From Acanthamoeba sp. SK_2022b (taxonomy: Eukaryota; Discosea; Longamoebia; Acanthamoebidae), in assembly GCA_027943245.1 (NCBI GenBank), contig JANDJZ010000536.1, forward strand, positions 1 through 28,855: 28,855 nt of DNA. The letters are read 5' to 3'. The notes beneath the pieces were generated by a model that was given only the letters and a program-made list of their open reading frames with translations, was not told the origin of the DNA and ran no database searches. Positions 25,040 through 28,855 of this stretch are shown in pieces (within the stretch, counting starts at the first letter, position 1; every line of letters begins with the position of its first letter). The position numbers and the translations under genes were made by a program.

Positions 25040-28000
25040 ATGGACGCGTCACCCGGAGGTCGAGATAGCCTTGCGTTTGCGTCGTTTCTTCAAAACTCGG
25101 AACCTCCTACTGGCACCGCAAAGGTACGAGTACAGCTGCAGCTCAGCTTTAATCCAGACAACATGCCTGGTTGTTTATTTTTTATTTGTATTTCTTTCTC
25201 GTGTTGGTGGGATGGCGCAGGCGGTGCGCACGGCGGTTCTGCTCGACGACTCGCGCCTCACCGCTGAGGAAGCACGCGCTGGGCAGCGAGAAATCACCAT
25301 CGACCCAAGTGGCCGCATCGTGGGCCTCCACACCGCGTTCGACCAGCGCACGTTGGTTCTCCCCGCCTTCTTCTCAGCCGTGACAGTGTGCCTCACTGCA
25401 TTTTGGTTTCTGCAGGTTCGAGTTCGACTTTGTCACTGCCAAGCCACACAGCGATGCCACGTACCGCTCCTCCTCGATCTGGTCTTGCCTTGTGCTGCTT
25501 GAGCGTGTTAACGAAGGTGGAATGGTTGGAATGGATGGTATGCATACGTCTGTGTGCGCGCGTGTAGCAAGAAGCGGATGCTCAATGAAGGGCTGGCGGC
25601 GATGGGCCTGGCAAGTGGTCCCCATGGGGACGACTGGCGATTGCGCCACCTCCACGGCGACAAGGAGGCGGTTGGCCTCGATGACGGCGAAGGCCCGGTG
25701 TACCTGCGCGACTGGACCATGGTGTGCCTGGGCAGCGCCTCCCAGCCCCTCCTCAACTGGGGCTTGGGTCCCCTTCTCGCCGTACACGCGCCACCTCTCA
25801 CGTGGTCCTGTCTCAGAAGTGGTGCACCACTCAAGCGCGCCTTGTCACTTGTGCATCGGCCACAGGAGGGCGCCTACCAATCCGACGAGGCCGGGGAGCG
25901 AGAGGCGCACTATCTTCCGGCGTTGTACTGCCACCCTCCCTACGCGCTACTCGCTGTCCCCTCTCCTCCGATGCACCTCCTCCTATCGGGATCAACCCTT
26001 GGCGTTTATTTATTTATTTATTTTTATTTATTTATTTATTTTCTCTCTTACGCCTGTTGCAGTTCGGGTTTCCTGAGCGATGTGTACACCGGTACGCCCT
26101 CTCCCTACGTGCATGAACGTAGTGATTCGTGACCGCTCCCATACTGTGGCTAACCCGAGTTTGGAGAACGACCGTGGCTTACGCGTGTCCCTATTTGTTT
26201 GTACTCGTGGTTCCTGCCTGCGCTGCTGTGGTGTGCGCCAGGGCTGTTGAAGGTGGACTTTGCGGCCAGCGTGTACCTGGCGGCCTTCGAGATTGGTGCA
26301 CACCTACCTCTCCCTCCTCTCCTCTCTCTCGACCTCCCCGCCGGCACACACAAGGCACGCGCTCACCTCCTTTGGCGTGCGCTGGCTATTCGGGGGCGAC
26401 AGTCAATGATGGAGTGCGGGAGCTGTACTCGGGGCGGCAGCTCAACGTCTTTGAGAAGAGCGCAGACGGCGAGGTCATCGTCGAGGTACGCCCCTCCCCC
26501 CCTCTCCGCACATGCCCTCTTGTCGTTTACCGGCGCAAGTGCTCTCCTTTCTCAACCAATCGCGTGCGGCCACCGGCAGGGGCTGCCCACGCATCGCGTG
26601 ACCTCGCTCGAGGCCTTCTGGCGACTCCTCGCCCTCAGCCTTCACAACTCCTCCGCAAGGTGGCCTTCCCCCTCCCCCCTCTCTCTTCGAGCGGGCGCCG
26701 TCCTCGCTCTGGCATCGACGTGCCACTCACACCCTTGCCCCCCCCCCTCTCCTCCTCTTCCCCCTCCTCCTGTGCGTGGTCGGCAGGCGCGGGGGCAAGC
26801 TCAAGTCGCACCTCTTCTTCCGCCTGCTCCTGCGACCCGAGGCACCTTCGGCCGGAGACCAAGGCGCGGCCGGCGGCGGTGGCGGCATAGGAGGCACGAG
26901 CGCGCCCTCCTCGCCGTCTTTCCTTCGCACGCCCACGCGCGCTTCGTCGTCGTCGTCGTCATCATCATCGCCCTCGACCGCCGGCGCGTTGGCGTCGTCG
27001 CCGGTGCGCCACGCGTCGCCCACCCGCACCGCGGAACGGACGCCCAACCGCAGCCTCTTCAGTCGCTACCGCGAGTACCTCCCTCTCCTTCTCCTCTCTC
27101 TCCCTCTCCCTCTCCTGCTCCCATCTCCGTGGTTGGCTTAAGGTGGCGGTGGTCGTGGCGTAGCATGGAGCCGTCGATGCTGCTGTCGCCCATCCACCCG
27201 CCGCAGGACGTCGATCTCCACACGCCCATCCTCAACAGGTGACCTTGCCCCTCCTCCTCCTCCTCCTCTTCTCGGGCGCGTCGTGTCTCCCGACGTGTCG
27301 TTGCTCAACCATTGGTCGCAGTTTTCCGGGGTTTGGTGGGGAGCGGCCCAAGTCGACGCAGGCCTCCCCGATGTGGACGCCGCGCGGCTACTCCCTCTCC
27401 AAACAGAGGTACCACGCCCCCCTCCTTCTCGCCTTCCGCGCTCATTTCGTTTTGATTGGATATTTGATTTGGTTTGATATTTGATTTGATTGATGATTGG
27501 ACATGGGACTGTCAGATCAGCGTCGGACACAAAGGATGGCAAGGCCGGGGGCATGTTCGAGCTGGTCCTCCTCGCCCCGTTCGATGCCATGAAGCGTTCC
27601 GGTACACCTCTCTCGCTCCTCTGTCTGTCTGTCTGTCTCTCTCTCTCTATCCTTTCTCTTGCATCGAGTCCTCACATCATCGCCACTCTATCTCATTCTT
27701 GTCGTGTCGACGCCTCTGTGCAGATCAACTCACCAAGGAGGAGAGCGCCGTGAAGCGCTCGCTCATGAACCTGAGCCTCATGATCGGTGGGATCGCTCTT
27801 CTCTTTTGCCCGGCGATCCAATGAGCAGGCAAAGCTAACGAGTGCTGCTGATTGGGGGAGCAGACACGTTGAAGGGGCGAGGCGCGGGCTCGTCGGCCGC
27901 GCTCGGGTGGCGGTCGTCGACCCTCACGCATCTCCTCAAACGCGCGCTCACGGCCACGCCGCAGCAGGGCGCCGGCCTCCTCCACATGGTGGCCCTCGCC

Positions 28001-28065
28001 GAGCCCATCCCCTACTCACTCCCCTTCAACGCCGTGCGTTCCCCCCCCCCGATCTCCTCCCATCG

Positions 28066-28106
<41 letters not shown>

Positions 28107-28717
28107 CTAACGTTGTGTGCAGTGGGCCTTCCAATTGGTGTCGTCGAGCGGCTGCGGGCCGCGGCAGGACGCGGCGGTGAGCCTGTCGTCGATCCAGGTG
28201 AGCCCCATCCGGAGCTCGCCCTCGCTCGTCCAGCGGAGCCACGAGGCCCTGGGCAGGGACACCGCGCCCGCGCCCGCGCCCAAGGAGGAGAGCGCCGGTA
28301 GCCGGCGCGACGACCGCCAAGCCGGCGACGGCCACGTCAGCGTCGACAATAATCACGGTGTCGACAGCAAAGGCCGCTCGGAGCAGGAGAGCGAGCTGCG
28401 TCGGTTGAGGAAGCAGGTGGCCCTGCACAAGACCCGGGAACAGCTGTGGGAGAAGGAGCGGGAGCGGTTGAAGCGGGAGGCGGCCGCCGCCGCCGCCGCG
28501 ACGTCGGAGATCGCGACGCTCAAGGAGCGCGAGCAGCGGCTGCGCGAGGCGCTCGAGGCCAGCAACGCGGCGTCGCGCATGTTGCAGGGCAAGCTGCGGG
28601 AGGTGAGCGCCCAAGCGCGCGACCATATCGACGCCCTGCGGCGCGTCGTCGACGACTACCACCGCCGCCACGCCCAGCACCACCACACCGTGACCGCCCT
28701 CCAGACGCGCCTCGCCG
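25040..28717 (+). CDS. Kinesin-like protein with a degenerate motor region (3' partial)
   Basis: Sixteen exons: 25040-25123, 25221-25351, 25416-~25506, ~25572-25781, 25866-25921, 26063-26091, 26242-26295, 26403-26485, 26580-26659, 26787-27074, 27164-27238, 27322-27408, 27516-27601, 27724-27786, 27864-28033 and 28123-28717. The gene continues beyond the window after a donor at 28718. Only the exon 3/4 junction is uncertain. About 727 residues are visible. Kinesin-like segments in the right order: FEFDFV (strand 2 region), VYLAAFEIVNDGVRELY, DGEVIVEGLPTHRVTSLEAFWRLL, KSHLFFRLLL, ESAVKRSLMNLSLMI, LGWRSSTLTHLLKRAL, LLHMVALAEP and PYSLPFNA. The P-loop position reads LGSASQPLL (about 155-163), SSRSH is reduced to KLKSH (277-281) and LAGSE to LLAPFD (about 441-446). 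An insert of about 130 Ser/Thr/Pro-rich residues splits the motor. A Glu/Arg coiled coil follows (about 610-700). It is probably a non-catalytic microtubule-related protein; the family call rests on segment order. Confidence 0.7.
26005..26040. repeat. (TTTA)n microsatellite in an intron
   Basis: This lies between kinesin-like exons 5 and 6, shortly before the acceptor at 26062. Confidence 0.9.
28066..28107. repeat. (AC)n(AG)n compound microsatellite in an intron
   Basis: This lies just upstream of a perfect CTAAC branch-point-like sequence (28107-28111) and the acceptor GTGCAG before kinesin-like exon 16. The tract next to the branch point is purine, not pyrimidine. Confidence 0.9.
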
Positions 28718-28782
28718 GTAGCCCCCCCCCCTTCCCCCTCTCCCCCCCTCTTTCTCTCAACACGGCCAATGGCACTGAGCCG

Positions 28783-28845
<63 letters not shown>

Positions 28846-28855
28846 GTGTGTGTGG
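28783..28855. repeat. (GT)n microsatellite at the right window edge
   Basis: More than 30 GT units with one interruption, in the intron after kinesin-like exon 16. It runs to the window end. Confidence 0.97.

Overview
The window is eukaryotic nuclear DNA: GC-rich exons broken up by many short GT-AG introns, introns rich in microsatellites, and little space between genes. The gene set (RecQ/BLM-type helicase, PP4 regulatory subunit 1, CDP-alcohol phosphotransferase, kinesin-like protein), intron density and base composition best fit an Acanthamoeba-like amoebozoan. That assignment is inference. Both window ends lie in (GT)n microsatellites inside introns, so the first and last genes are cut off. 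Exon structures were built by hand from splice signals and reading-frame continuity. For the helicase, phosphotransferase, PP4R1 and H3-tail/zf-PARP models, every exon joins in phase and rebuilds family motifs.

Left part (1-11900): the 3' end of a gene for a Gln/Ser/Tyr-rich tail (91-730); a small basic unknown gene (2171-2569, +); a long Ser/acid/coiled-coil protein of unknown function (3266-6413, -); a hAT-like transposase gene with introns (7190-9979, -) inside a probable element bounded by imperfect CAGTGGTT inverted repeats (6631-10309); and a second copy of the small basic gene family (10493-10999, -).

Middle part (11907-21243): an 11-exon choline/ethanolamine phosphotransferase (+) with a 10-nt microexon and a C-terminal dilysine ER-retrieval signal; converging on it, a 24-exon BLM/Sgs1-like RecQ helicase (14220-20040, -); and 104 bp upstream of the helicase, a short gene (20145-21243, -) whose protein starts with an almost exact copy of the histone H3 tail (ARTKQTARKSTGG) followed by a PARP-type zinc finger. 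This last gene is the most unusual item in the window: a non-histone protein with an H3-tail mimic next to a DNA-break-sensing finger, beside a repair helicase.

Right part (21395-28855): a HEAT-repeat PP4 regulatory subunit 1-like gene (-), a 356-bp divergent spacer with a TATA box, and a kinesin-like gene (+) whose motor region keeps kinesin core segments but has lost the recognisable P-loop, SSRSH and LAGSE motifs, followed by a coiled coil that runs off the window.

No tRNA, rRNA or CRISPR array was recognised.
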